Source: Acetobacteraceae bacterium | GTDB lineage: Bacteria; Pseudomonadota; Alphaproteobacteria; Acetobacterales; Acetobacteraceae | Length of the DNA: 38,419 nt | Direction: 5' to 3' | Assembly (NCBI GenBank): GCA_020848935.1 | Contig: JADLHF010000203.1 | Span: 1 to 38,419, forward strand | In this document: piece by piece, positions 6,998 through 17,190 of the stretch | Layout: every line of letters starts with the position of its first letter | How positions within the stretch are numbered: the first letter of the stretch is position 1 | Made by a program: the position numbers and the translations under genes | Notes under the pieces: generated by a model | The model's input: only the letters and a program-made list of their open reading frames with translations | Told to the model about the DNA's origin: nothing | Databases searched by the model: none

Positions 6998-8152
6998 ATG
7001 AAGGTCGGAATGTCGATGAACATGCTCACCAAGCCGGGGCGCAGCGATGCCTCGGTGCTGGCCGACCATCTGCGCCTGGGCGAACTGGCGGAACCGCTCG
7101 GCTTCGACTCGCTGTTCGCGCTGGAGCACCATTTCACCGGCTACGCCATGTCGCCCGACCCGGTGCAGTTGCTGAGCTATTTCGCCGGCAAGACCAGGCG
7201 CATCCACCTCGGCACCTCGGTGATCGTGCTGCCCTGGCACGACCCGGTGCGGGTGGCCGAGCAGATCGCGCTGCTGGACATACTGTGCGGCGGGCGCTGC
7301 CTGTTCGGCTTCGGCCGGGGGGCGGCCAGCACGGAATATGCCGGCTTCCGCATCCCGATGGATGAGGCAAGGCCGCGCTTCGTGGAAGCCGCGCAGATCG
7401 TGATGAAGGCGCTGTCCGAGGAGAGCTTCGAGTACAAAGGAAAATTCTTCGACATCCCGCGCATGTCGATCCGCCCGCGCCCGATCTCCCACCCCGAGCG
7501 GCGTTTCTTCGCCTCCTCGGTCAGCCCGGAATCGGCCGAGATCATGGCCCGGCTCGGCTTCGGCATGCTGGTGATCATGCAGAACGAATGGAACAAGGCC
7601 GCCGCCGACATCCATCGCCACCGCGCCCTGGCCATCGAGATGGGCCACACGCCGCGCCCGCCGGTGGTCTCCACCAACATCTCCATCGCCCCGACGCGGG
7701 CCGAAGCGCGCGACCGGGCCGCCGAGTTCCTCAGCCGCAAATGGGATTCGATCGACGCCCACTACAAGTTCTCCGACGGCCACCTCGCCGGGGTGAAGGG
7801 CTACGAGGCCTATGCCTCGGTCGGGAAAACCTACGCCAAGCTGAAGGACGACAAGCACCGCGCCAAGGCGACCGATTTCTACGTCAGCATCCAGATCACC
7901 GGCACGCCGGAAGACTGCCTGGAACAGATCGCCGAACTCACCCGGCTCACCGGCCTCGACCACCTCACCGCCGAATTCTCCTTCGGCGGCATGCCGGCCG
8001 AGGACGCCGAGGTGAACCTGCGCCTGTTCGCCGACCAGGTGATGCCCACCCTGCAACGCGACCCAGCCTTCCGCGGCGGCGGCGAGCCGCAGGCCCCGAT
8101 GCCCGAGGACCTGCCGGCGAAGGGCGCGAAGGACATCTTCGCGCCGGCCTAG
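6998..8152 (+). CDS. Luciferase-like (LLM class) flavin-dependent oxidoreductase
   Basis: This 384-residue bacterial-luciferase-like monooxygenase should use reduced FMN supplied by a separate reductase. A strong ribosome site (GGGAGGA) precedes ATG 6998. Family features include LGFDSLFALEHHF (the E-H-H segment), RIHLGTSVIVLPWHDPVRVAEQIALLD, GRCLFGFGRGAAS, and a C-terminal GTPEDCLEQI stretch. The usual length for this group is 350-400. It is the last gene of the run beginning at 5511 and faces a convergent gene across a bidirectional terminator-like palindrome. The substrate is unknown; relatives act on alkanes, aldehydes, sulfonates or aromatic compounds. Confidence 0.88.
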   Translation: MKVGMSMNMLTKPGRSDASVLADHLRLGELAEPLGFDSLFALEHHFTGYAMSPDPVQLLSYFAGKTRRIHLGTSVIVLPWHDPVRVAEQIALLDILCGGRCLFGFGRGAASTEYAGFRIPMDEARPRFVEAAQIVMKALSEESFEYKGKFFDIPRMSIRPRPISHPERRFFASSVSPESAEIMARLGFGMLVIMQNEWNKAAADIHRHRALAIEMGHTPRPPVVSTNISIAPTRAEARDRAAEFLSRKWDSIDAHYKFSDGHLAGVKGYEAYASVGKTYAKLKDDKHRAKATDFYVSIQITGTPEDCLEQIAELTRLTGLDHLTAEFSFGGMPAEDAEVNLRLFADQVMPTLQRDPAFRGGGEPQAPMPEDLPAKGAKDIFAPA

Positions 8153-8165
8153 CGGCGAAGGAAGG

Positions 8166-8290
8166 ATGTTCTTTTTTGAAAAAAAGAACCAAAAAAACTT
8201 CATTCATTGGAGAACGTGGCACGAGGGTGCGGCACACGCCAATGAATGAAGTTTTTTTGCTTCTTTTTGTTCACAAAAAGAAGGACTTCT
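8166..8290. repeat. Composite AT-rich palindrome, copy A (bidirectional terminator-like)
   Basis: Three nested inverted repeats are visible. A 22-base near-palindrome (8168-8189, GTTC-T6-G-A7-GAAC) comes first. A perfect 21-base inverted repeat follows (8190-8210 with 8239-8259), whose 13-base stem is flanked by A7 on the left and T7 on the right. The last is a 24-base palindrome (8260-8283, CTTCT5GTTCACA5GAAG). A stem bounded by an A tract and a T tract works as an intrinsic terminator in both directions, and it lies between two convergent genes. Variants recur at 9379, 14735, 22178, 29450 and 33893. Confidence 0.85.
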
Positions 8291-8311
8291 TTCTCCTGGG
8301 ATGATGGACCT

Positions 8312-9295
8312 CTACCTGTTATAGAGCCCCGCCTGCCGCGCCCGCACCTTGATCAGCGAAACCAGCAGTTCCAGTGTCGGCAGCTTCACACCCACCATGT
8401 CCGCCAGTTCCAGCGGCGTGGTGTACAGCGCGTCCACCTCCATCGGCCGCCCCGCCATCAGGTCCTGCAGGATGCTCGGCCGATGGCCCAGCACGCGGTT
8501 GCCCGCCACCACCTTGTCCTGGTCGATCGGCACGTTGCGGCCCATCGCCGCGATCAGGGCGGCGACCTCGGTCATCACCTTGCGCGAGGTGGCGACCAGG
8601 GCCTCCTCGACATGGGTGTCCTTCACCGGGGCGGTGGTCAGCACGCACATCGGCCCTGCCGACAGGTTGAAGCTCAGCTTTTCCCAGATCACGTCGCGGA
8701 TCTCGGGCGCGATATCCAGCCGCAGCGACCCGGCCGCGAAGGCTTTCGCCAACAGGTCGAGCCCGGCATGCGGCCGGCCATCCGGCGAGCCGACCACGCA
8801 GCCGCGCGCTGCCCCTGCGCCCATCTTGATCACCCCGGCCTCCGGCACCGAACTGGCCGGCCAGGCGATGCCACCGATCAGCCGCTGCTGCCCGACGGCG
8901 CGGCGCAGCCCGTCCTCGGGATCGAGCCGCGGCAGGCTGCGGCCATCCAGCGCCCCGCCATGCCCCATGAAATACCACCAGGGGATGCCGTTGGTCAGGA
9001 ACGCCACCGGCGTATCCTCGCGCAGCAGCGGGGCAAGCGCGCCCGCCACGGATGGCAGCGACGGCGCCTTCACCGTCACGATCACCCCGTCCTGCTTGCC
9101 GAGATCGGCCGGATTGTCGCTGGCCGCCACCTTCACGGTGTAGCGCTGGTCCGGCAGTTCCAGCGTCAGCCCATTGGCCTGGATTGCCGCCAGATGCGCG
9201 CCGCGCGCCACCACCGAAACCTCCACGCCGCCCTTGGCCATCGCCGCCGCCAGCCAGCCGCCGATCGCTCCCGGCCCATAGACGCAAATCTTCAC
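8312..9295 (-). CDS. Ketopantoate reductase (ApbA/PanE) family protein
   Basis: This 327-residue NADPH-dependent oxidoreductase belongs to the 2-dehydropantoate 2-reductase family. The GTG at 9295 is chosen because the protein then begins directly with the Rossmann strand and dinucleotide loop (VKICVYGPGAIGGWLAAAM). The frame continues upstream only through a palindromic repeat. The N-terminal domain contains TVKAPSLPSVAGALAPLL, and the C-terminal helical domain contains the catalytic-lysine region EKLSFNLSAGP and the conserved RPSILQDLMAGRPMEVD stretch with its substrate-binding Ser/Glu. A second, distant paralogue is at 36367. Many members away from pantothenate genes reduce other 2-keto acids, so the substrate is left open. 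Confidence 0.87.
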   Translation of the reverse strand: MKICVYGPGAIGGWLAAAMAKGGVEVSVVARGAHLAAIQANGLTLELPDQRYTVKVAASDNPADLGKQDGVIVTVKAPSLPSVAGALAPLLREDTPVAFLTNGIPWWYFMGHGGALDGRSLPRLDPEDGLRRAVGQQRLIGGIAWPASSVPEAGVIKMGAGAARGCVVGSPDGRPHAGLDLLAKAFAAGSLRLDIAPEIRDVIWEKLSFNLSAGPMCVLTTAPVKDTHVEEALVATSRKVMTEVAALIAAMGRNVPIDQDKVVAGNRVLGHRPSILQDLMAGRPMEVDALYTTPLELADMVGVKLPTLELLVSLIKVRARQAGLYNR

Positions 9296-9378
9296 CGCAT
9301 CGCCCCTGTCTGAATCCGGCAATGCTGCACGACCCCCGCGGTCCCGGCAACCGCCTCCCCCCAACCCAAGTGAATGAA

Positions 9379-9442
9379 AGTTTTTGCTTCTTTTTTCAAA
9401 AAGAAGCGCTGTTCTTTTTTGAAAAAAAGAACCAAAAAACTT
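9379..9442. repeat. Composite AT-rich palindrome, copy B, arms in reversed order
   Basis: Two hairpin arms of the same repeat family lie back to back without the central spacer. A CTTCT6CA5GAAG hairpin (9388-9405) is followed after four bases by the GTTC-T6-G-A7-GAAC palindrome (9411-9432). AAGT5G flanks the left side and CA6CTT the right. It sits in the gap between divergent genes (starts at 9295 minus and 9528 plus), so it cannot be a simple 3' terminator for either. Confidence 0.8.
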
Positions 9443-9527
9443 CCATAACTTGCCGGTGTGTGTCGGCTTTGACGTCGCCCCGCCGCCGCCTTTAGGCTGG
9501 CCTTCCAAACCGCGCGCGGAGCCTGCC

Positions 9528-10328
9528 ATGAACGCGATCTCTGATCTCGGCGCCAATGCCGGCCTGAAGGAGCGGCTGCGGTTTCGCGCCGGCGCCTATA
9601 CCGGGCAGACGGCCGGCCTGGCGCGCGGCAATGTCCAGGCCAACCTGGCCATCCTGCCCAAGGCGCTGGCGCATGATTTCCTGCGCTTCGCCCAGGCCAA
9701 TCCGAAGCCCTGCCCGGTGCTGGCGGTATCCGAGCCCGGCGATCCGCACCTGCCCAGCCTGGCGCGCGACCTGGATATCCGCACCGACGTGCCGCGCTAC
9801 CGGGTCTGGCGCCATGGCGAACTGGTGGACGAGCCCATCGACATCTCCGCGGTCTGGCGCGACGACCTGGTGACGTTTGCCATCGGCTGCTCGTTCTCGT
9901 TCGAGGAGGCGCTGGTGGAGGACGGCATCGACGTGCGCCACATCACCTGCGGCAGCAATGTGCCGATGTACCGCACCAGCATCCAGACCACGCCGGCCGG
10001 CGTGTTCCACGGACCGCTGGTGGTCTCCATGCGGCCGCTGAAGCCGGCCGACGCCATCCGCGCCATCCAGATCACGTCGCGCTTTCCCGCGGTGCACGGC
10101 GCTCCGGTGCACATTGGCCTGCCTGGGTCGATTGGCATCGCCGACCTCGCCAAGCCGGATTATGGCGACGCGGTGCCGATCGGCCCCGACGAATTGCCGG
10201 TGTTCTGGGCCTGCGGTGTTACCCCCCAGGCGGTGATCGCCCAGGTGAAGCCGGAATTCTGCATCACCCACGCGCCCGGCAGCATGCTGATCACCGATTT
10301 GCGCAACAGCAACCTCGCCAGCCTGTAG
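9528..10328 (+). CDS. D-glutamate cyclase N-terminal-type / putative hydro-lyase (DUF1445 family)
   Basis: This 266-residue cytosolic protein is of the DUF1445 family, annotated as putative hydro-lyase and corresponding to the N-terminal half of the mitochondrial D-glutamate cyclase DGLUCY. Conserved stretches are [53 protein letters not shown] and [10 protein letters not shown], ending in the family's usual [14 protein letters not shown]. The ATG at 9528 follows a GC-rich stretch with a weak GCGGAGCC ribosome site. Its TAG stop (10326-10328) is followed at once, in the same frame, by a GTG that opens the second cyclase half. The reaction is probably interconversion of D-glutamate and 5-oxo-D-proline, inferred from the eukaryotic enzyme. 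Confidence 0.82.
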   Translation: MNAISDLGANAGLKERLRFRAGAYTGQTAGLARGNVQANLAILPKALAHDFLRFAQANPKPCPVLAVSEPGDPHLPSLARDLDIRTDVPRYRVWRHGELVDEPIDISAVWRDDLVTFAIGCSFSFEEALVEDGIDVRHITCGSNVPMYRTSIQTTPAGVFHGPLVVSMRPLKPADAIRAIQITSRFPAVHGAPVHIGLPGSIGIADLAKPDYGDAVPIGPDELPVFWACGVTPQAVIAQVKPEFCITHAPGSMLITDLRNSNLASL

Positions 10329-12519
<2,191 letters not shown>

Positions 12520-12520
12520 C

Positions 12521-13723
12521 ATGCCCGAACTCGCCAAGCGGCTGGGCCGGGTTCGCGTTGCCGCCACTGTCCAGATGACCATCCGCGCCCGCGAATTGCG
12601 CGCGCAGGGCCACAACGTCATCGCGCTGACCATCGGCGAGCCGAACTTCGACAGCCCGAAGCACGCGATAGAGGCGGGCTTCGCGGCGGCGATGAAGGGG
12701 GAGACCAAGTACCCCCCGCAGGATGGCACCCCCGCCCTGAAGCAGGCCGTGCAGCGGAAGTTCAAGCGCGACCATGGCCTGGAGTACGCGCTGGACGAGA
12801 TCATGGTCGGCAATGGCGGCAAGCAGGTGCTGTACAACGCCATCATGGCCACCGTGGATGAGGGCGACGAGGTGATCGTGCCGGCGCCGTACTGGAGCGC
12901 CTATGTGCTGATGACGCGCCTGGTCGGCGGCGAGCCGGTGATCGTCAACTGCGCGCAGAACAACGGCTTCAAGCTGCGCCCCGAGGACCTCGACGCCGCC
13001 ATCACGCCGCGCACGAAACTGGTGATGCTGAACTACCCGAACAACCCGACCGGCGCGGCACCCACCGAGGCCGAGCTTGCCGCGCTCGCCGCCGTGTTGC
13101 GCAAGCACCCCCATGTCTGGGTGATCTGCGACGACATGTACGAACACCTGGTCTATGGCGACTTCAAGCACACCACCCTGGCCCAGGTGGCGCCGGACCT
13201 GAAAGACCGCGTCGTCACCGTCTCCGGCGTGTCCAAGACCTATGCCATGACCGGCTGGCGCGTCGGCTTCGCGGGCGGGCCGAAGGAGCTCATCCGCGCC
13301 ATGGTCAACATGCAGGGCCAGGCCACCGCCGGCGTCTCCACCGTCGGACAGGCCGCCGCCGCCGCGGCACTCGACGGGCCGCAGGATATCGTGGCCGACA
13401 TGAAGGCGCAGTACAACGCGCGGCGCGACATGGTGGTGGCGGCGCTGAACAAGATGCCCGGCATTGCCTGCCACAAGCCGGAAGGCGCGTTCTACGTCTT
13501 CCCCAACATCGCCGGCTGCCTCGGCCGCACCACGCCGGCGGGCAAGAAGATCGAGACCGACGCCGATTTCGCCATGGCCTGCCTGGAGGAAGCCCATGTC
13601 GCCCTGGTCGCCGGCGGCGCCTTCGGCATGTCGCCCTACCTGCGCATCTCCTACGCCACCGACGATGCCAGCCTCGCCGAAGCGATGAAGCGCATGGGGG
13701 CCTTCGTCGCCAGCCTGACATGA
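12521..13723 (+). CDS. Class I/II PLP-dependent aminotransferase, copy 2
   Basis: This 400-residue paralogue of the preceding gene starts at ATG 12521, one base after its stop. The PLP lysine is K239 in SGVSKTYAMTGWRVGFAGG. TIGEPNFDSP, VGNGGKQVLYNA, NYPNNPTGA and YLRISYATDD match the family in the same order. The two copies align end to end, share phrases such as ITPRTK and NNGFKLR, but differ in substrate-pocket segments (PYWSAY here, PCWVSY in copy 1), which suggests different amino-acid preference. It overlaps the following GNAT gene by four bases (ATGA), supporting a three-gene operon. Confidence 0.92.
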   Translation: MPELAKRLGRVRVAATVQMTIRARELRAQGHNVIALTIGEPNFDSPKHAIEAGFAAAMKGETKYPPQDGTPALKQAVQRKFKRDHGLEYALDEIMVGNGGKQVLYNAIMATVDEGDEVIVPAPYWSAYVLMTRLVGGEPVIVNCAQNNGFKLRPEDLDAAITPRTKLVMLNYPNNPTGAAPTEAELAALAAVLRKHPHVWVICDDMYEHLVYGDFKHTTLAQVAPDLKDRVVTVSGVSKTYAMTGWRVGFAGGPKELIRAMVNMQGQATAGVSTVGQAAAAAALDGPQDIVADMKAQYNARRDMVVAALNKMPGIACHKPEGAFYVFPNIAGCLGRTTPAGKKIETDADFAMACLEEAHVALVAGGAFGMSPYLRISYATDDASLAEAMKRMGAFVASLT

Positions 13724-14730
13724 CGCCACCCGCCCTGCGCGCCGGGCGGGACGAGGACGCAGCCGACTTCATCGCCCTGATCGGCGCCTGCTGGGCCGAG
13801 TATCCCGGCTGCGTGATGGACGTGGACGGCGAGGTGCCGGAACTGCGCGCCCTGGCCAGCTACTACGCCGGCCAGGGCGGCGCGCTCTGGGTGGCGGAAC
13901 AGGATGGCCGCGTGGTCGGGATGGTCGGCACCCGCCCACTCGGCGACGATGCCCCCGGGGCGGCGTGGGAAATCTGCAAGATGTACGCCTACCCGGACCA
14001 GCGCGGCTCCGGGCTGGCGCGGACCCTGATCGACACCGCCGAGGAATTCGCCCGCGCCCACGGTGCCACGGCGATGAAGCTGTGGACCGATACCCGCTTC
14101 GACCGCGCGCACCGGTTCTACGAAAACCGCTCCTACCTGCGCGACGGCCCCATCCGCGCGCTGGACGACCTGTCCCGCACGCTGGAGTTCACCTACGCCA
14201 AGCCACTGACCGGGGTGGTGGTGCGGCGCCTGGACGCCGCCGCCGCGGTCTCGGCGATCCCCCGCCTGGCGACGGTGCTGGCGGAATGCGTCAATGCCGG
14301 CGCCGCGGCCGGCTTCCACGCCCCCCTGGCGATCGACCGCGCCCGCGCCACCTGGAAGCGCGCCGCCTCCCAGGCCGCGCTGGGCGAAAAGATCCTCCTC
14401 GCCGCCTGGGCCGACGGCACACTGGTCGGCACCGCCACCCTCGACCTGGATATGCCGGAGACCCAGCGCCACCGCGCCGAACTCCACACCCTGCTGGTCC
14501 TCCCCGCCGCCCGCCGCCGCGGCATCGGCCGCCAATTGTTGCGCGCCGCCGAAACCGCGGCCCTTGGCGCCGGGCGCACCCTGCTGGTGCTCGACACACC
14601 GGCCGGCGGCGACGCCGAGCGCCTCTGGCGGGCCGAAGGCTGGACCGAACGCGGCACCGTGCCCGACTGGTCGCGCACTTCGGACGGGGCGCCGGAAGCG
14701 GCGACGTTTTTCTGGAAGCAGGTTGGATAA
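13720..14730 (+). CDS. Double GNAT-domain N-acetyltransferase
   Basis: This 336-residue protein is made of two GNAT folds in tandem. The first, at residues ~1-160, has the acetyl-CoA loop in PDQRGSGLARTLID and the late RFYENRSYL strand. The second, ~165-336, has PAARRRGIGRQLLRAAE with a full R-x-x-G-x-G pyrophosphate loop. Both loops look competent. GNAT proteins acetylate amines of small molecules or proteins using acetyl-CoA. The start ATG overlaps the stop of the second aminotransferase, so the substrate may be an amine or amino acid made by those enzymes, but this is only context. It ends just before palindrome copy C. Confidence 0.87.
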   Translation: MTPPALRAGRDEDAADFIALIGACWAEYPGCVMDVDGEVPELRALASYYAGQGGALWVAEQDGRVVGMVGTRPLGDDAPGAAWEICKMYAYPDQRGSGLARTLIDTAEEFARAHGATAMKLWTDTRFDRAHRFYENRSYLRDGPIRALDDLSRTLEFTYAKPLTGVVVRRLDAAAAVSAIPRLATVLAECVNAGAAAGFHAPLAIDRARATWKRAASQAALGEKILLAAWADGTLVGTATLDLDMPETQRHRAELHTLLVLPAARRRGIGRQLLRAAETAALGAGRTLLVLDTPAGGDAERLWRAEGWTERGTVPDWSRTSDGAPEAATFFWKQVG

Positions 14731-14734
14731 GAAA

Positions 14735-14866
14735 GCAGCTCTTTTTTGAAAAAAAGAACCAAAAAACTTTCAATCATTTAGCCAATGCGGCACGTTGGCG
14801 CCATCCGATGGAATAGTCACGAAAGTCTTTTTGCTTCTTTTTCTTCAGAAAAAGAAGACTTCCTTC
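14735..14866. repeat. Composite AT-rich palindrome, copy C
   Basis: The left hairpin (about 14739-14759, GCTC-T6-G-A7-GAAC) and right hairpin (14834-14857, CTTCT5CTTCAGA5GAAG) flank a diverged middle. There, CA6CTTTC (14760-14771) pairs imperfectly with GAAAGTCT5G (14821-14833). The element lies between convergent genes, consistent with a bidirectional terminator like copy A. Confidence 0.8.
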
Positions 14867-14892
14867 CTTGCTTTGCGACGATCCACCCCACC

Positions 14893-15324
14893 TCAAAACG
14901 AGGCGCAGCTTTCGCTGATCACCATCCCGACACTTTCCTGGTTGAACATCTGCCGGTAGTCGGCGCGAATTTCCTCGAGCTTCCAGATCGTGGCGGCGTT
15001 GCGCGGCGCTGCGACCTCGATCACCGTCGAGGGTTCCTGGATGATCCGGCCGCCGCTGCGTTGCTGCCACTGGCCGTAGCCTTCGAACACGCTGAATCCC
15101 GAGGGCAAGCGCGGCGTCACCCGTTCGGCGAGGAATGTCCGCCAGGCGGCGTCGTCGATCCGCCCGCCGTCCTTCATGGTGCGGCCGAAATAGAGCCGCG
15201 CCGTGATGCCGGGGTCGCCGTGCAGCGTGGCGCAGCCATCCTCCGCCGGCGGAACGACGACCGACAGTTGCGGCCCACAGGCGGCCAGGCTGGCCAGCAC
15301 AAAAACAATGGAGATCAGCCGCAT
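14893..15324 (-). CDS. DUF3574 domain lipoprotein
   Basis: This 143-residue predicted lipoprotein has a signal peptide ending in a lipobox (L-A-A-C at residues ~12-15), starting from ATG 15324; the frame is open far upstream but those residues lie over the opposite-strand genes. The mature part matches the DUF3574 family: LYFGRTMKDGG, AWRTFLAERVTPRLPSGFSV, EGYGQWQ, EPSTVIEV and the terminal Y-R-Q-M-F-N-Q-E-S-V segment. The function of the family is unknown; it is periplasmic or outer-membrane attached. The gene is single and convergent with the GNAT operon, and it is divergent from the CDGSH gene. Confidence 0.85.
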   Translation of the reverse strand: MRLISIVFVLASLAACGPQLSVVVPPAEDGCATLHGDPGITARLYFGRTMKDGGRIDDAAWRTFLAERVTPRLPSGFSVFEGYGQWQQRSGGRIIQEPSTVIEVAAPRNAATIWKLEEIRADYRQMFNQESVGMVISESCASF

Positions 15325-15420
15325 TCCGGGGCTCCGCAGATCGGCAGTCTGGCGGCGCGAGGCCAGGGCCGTTAGCATCCTGCTCTTCGCCCCTCGGGGC
15401 TTGCAAGCAGGAGCGCCAGC

Positions 15421-15666
15421 ATGTCCGACCAACCCGTTGTCGCCGGCAAGGCACCGATCAAGATCGCCGTCGAGGCCGGCAAGGATTACTGGTGGTGCGC
15501 ATGCGGCAAGTCCGCCAGGCAGCCGTTCTGCGACGGATCGCACAAGGGCGGCAGCTTCTCGCCGATGAAATACACCGCCGAGAAGACCGGCGATGCCTGG
15601 TTCTGCGCCTGCAAGGGCACCGGCAAGACGCCGCTGTGCGACGGCACCCACAAGCAATACGCCTGA
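15421..15666 (+). CDS. Double CDGSH iron-sulfur domain protein
   Basis: This small 81-residue cytosolic protein has two CDGSH [2Fe-2S] motifs of the C-x-C-x2-(S/T)-x3-P-x-C-D-G-(S/T)-H type: CACGKSARQPFCDGSH at ~26-41 and CACKGTGKTPLCDGTH at ~61-76. Each provides the three-Cys, one-His cluster ligation of mitoNEET-like proteins. Bacterial double-CDGSH proteins are thought to act in iron or redox handling. The ATG at 15421 follows a GCAGGAGCG ribosome site. The DapA-like gene starts ten bases after the stop, so the two are probably co-transcribed, though the functional link is not obvious. Confidence 0.93.
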   Translation: MSDQPVVAGKAPIKIAVEAGKDYWWCACGKSARQPFCDGSHKGGSFSPMKYTAEKTGDAWFCACKGTGKTPLCDGTHKQYA

Positions 15667-15675
15667 GCCCGGACG

Positions 15676-16596
15676 ATGGCACTGCTGGACGAATCCGCCG
15701 CGGGCGTCTTCATCATCGCGGTGACCCCGTTCACCGACACCGGCGCGATCGATTTCGCCAGCGCCGACGCGATGGTGGAATTCTACCTCGCCCGCGGCGC
15801 CACCGGGCTGACCATCCTCGGCATGATGGGCGAGGCGCCGAAGCTGTCGGTGGCGGAGTCGGTGGCATTCTCCCGCCACGTCGTGCGGCGCGTGGCCGGG
15901 CGGGTGCCGGTGGTGGTCGGCGTGTCCAGCCCCGGCTTCGCGGCGATGGGCGAACTGGCCCGCGCGGTGATGGACGACGGCGCCGCCGGGGTGATGGTGG
16001 CCCCGGGTGGCGCCCTGCGCACCGACGATGCCGTGCTGCGCTACTGCGGCCAGGTGGCCGAGACGCTGGGCGGCATCCCCTGGGTGCTGCAGGATTTCCC
16101 GCAATCGACCGGCGTGTTCATATCGCCCTCGGTGATCCGGCGGGTGGTGGAAGGCGATCCGTCCTGCGTGATGCTGAAGCACGAGGACTGGCCCGGCCTG
16201 GCAAAGATCTCGACCGTTCGCGAGATGACCGACATCCGGCGCATCTCGATCCTGGTGGGCAATGGCGGCGTCTTCCTGCCGGAGGAACTGCGCCGCGGCG
16301 CCGACGGCGCGATGACCGGCTTCGCCTTCCCCGAGATGATGAGCGGGGTTTACGCCGCCCACCGCGCCGGGGACGAACAACGCGCCAGCGACCTGTTCGA
16401 CGCCTACCTGCCGCTGGCCCGCTACGAACAACAGCCCGGCCCCGGCCTCGGCGTGCGCAAATACCTCCTGCACAAGCGCGGCGCCATCGCCTCGGCCGCC
16501 CAACGGCGCCCGGTGGTGGGGATCGGCCCGCGCGAGATTGCCGAGGTGGAGTTCCTGCTGGCACGCCAGGCGCTGCGGCTGGCGGCGCTGGGGTAG
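15676..16596 (+). CDS. Dihydrodipicolinate synthase (DapA/NAL) family aldolase
   Basis: This 306-residue TIM-barrel class I aldolase is of the DapA/N-acetylneuraminate lyase superfamily. The Schiff-base lysine is K168 in CVMLKHEDWPG. The pyruvate-binding G-x-x-G-E motif is seen as ILGMMGEAPKL. In true DapA a catalytic tyrosine lies in a Y-N-x-P-x-R-T-G segment; here the aligned stretch is VLQDFPQSTGV, without the tyrosine. Lysine biosynthesis is therefore unlikely, and a lyase or dehydratase acting on another keto acid fits better. It follows the CDGSH gene closely. The natural substrate is unknown. Confidence 0.88.
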   Translation: MALLDESAAGVFIIAVTPFTDTGAIDFASADAMVEFYLARGATGLTILGMMGEAPKLSVAESVAFSRHVVRRVAGRVPVVVGVSSPGFAAMGELARAVMDDGAAGVMVAPGGALRTDDAVLRYCGQVAETLGGIPWVLQDFPQSTGVFISPSVIRRVVEGDPSCVMLKHEDWPGLAKISTVREMTDIRRISILVGNGGVFLPEELRRGADGAMTGFAFPEMMSGVYAAHRAGDEQRASDLFDAYLPLARYEQQPGPGLGVRKYLLHKRGAIASAAQRRPVVGIGPREIAEVEFLLARQALRLAALG

Positions 16597-16633
16597 GTGC
16601 TGGCGCCGGGTTGCAACGGCGCGACTGGCATCG

Positions 16634-16918
16634 TCAGTCCGGGCCGGAGAGGCGGCGCGCGCCGTGGAAATGGCGGACGATCAGCACCCGATCGGGCTCC
16701 ACTCGGTAGATGATCAGGTATCGCCCCGCGGAATGGGCACGAAGCTGGTGCCCGATATCCGGTCGCGCGCGACCCACATGCGGCCGCTCGGCGATCCGTC
16801 GCGACGCTGCCTCCGGGCGATCGACGACGGCCAGGGCAGCGGCGGGCCTGTCCCGCGCGATGAACTGCAGGATGTCCGCCAGGTCGGTGGCGGCGCTGGG
16901 CGCGATGACGCGCCGCAT
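16634..16918 (-). CDS. ParE/RelE-family toxin
   Basis: This 94-residue type II toxin candidate has the ParE/RelE fold: an N-terminal IAPSAATDLADILQFIARD helix pair, the middle RIAERPHVGR segment and the C-terminal strands YLIIYRVEPDRVLIVRHFHGAR, which carry basic residues of the active face. ParE-type members block gyrase and RelE-type members cut mRNA; this sequence does not decide which, although neighbouring ParD favours ParE. Its ATG shares one base with the antitoxin stop (TGATG), the usual coupled order antitoxin-toxin. The module probably represses itself through the antitoxin. Confidence 0.85.
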   Translation of the reverse strand: MRRVIAPSAATDLADILQFIARDRPAAALAVVDRPEAASRRIAERPHVGRARPDIGHQLRAHSAGRYLIIYRVEPDRVLIVRHFHGARRLSGPD

Positions 16919-17190
16919 CACTCCGCGGCGCGCGGTTTCCCGATGCGGGCGCGCAAGGCGTCGAACACGATACCGGCCTCGACCGGCTCGCCGCTGGCCA
17001 ATCCTTCAGTGGCGAGGCGACGCAGGGTCTCGACATCGGGTTCCACGGCATCGCGGCCGTCATCCCACAGGGCGAGTGCGGCGGCGACGGCGTCGGATAT
17101 CGATGCATATTCGCCGTTGGCCACCGCCTGGCGCAGTTGCGCGGCGAGGGCGCGGGGCAGGGTGACCGTCAGTTGCTCGCTGTCGCTCAT
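16918..17190 (-). CDS. ParD-like ribbon-helix-helix antitoxin
   Basis: This 90-residue antitoxin starts at ATG 17190; an upstream in-frame extension to 17253 is less likely. The N-terminal QLTVTLPRALAAQLRQAV is a ribbon-helix-helix DNA-binding strand and helix, followed by GEYASISDAVAAALALW, the second helix with the S-x-S-D-A-V pattern typical of the ParD family. The C-terminal acidic/hydrophobic tail would wrap the toxin. It is first in a two-gene minus-strand operon with the toxin. Binding of the complex to its own promoter region, upstream of 17190, is expected. Confidence 0.85.
   Translation of the reverse strand: MSDSEQLTVTLPRALAAQLRQAVANGEYASISDAVAAALALWDDGRDAVEPDVETLRRLATEGLASGEPVEAGIVFDALRARIGKPRAAE

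Noticed and set aside
8246-9313. Plus-strand frame starting MKFFCFFLFTKRRTSF
   Set aside because: Its start lies inside the AT-rich palindrome and the rest is antisense to the ketopantoate-reductase-like gene. Similar false starts (for example at 22228 and 14777, minus) arise at the other repeat copies, because the repeats encode F/K-rich stretches on both strands.
9379-9442. CRISPR or integron array from the recurring hairpins
   Set aside because: Copies are single, dispersed over 25 kb and separated by genes; there are no regular spacers, cas genes or integrase.
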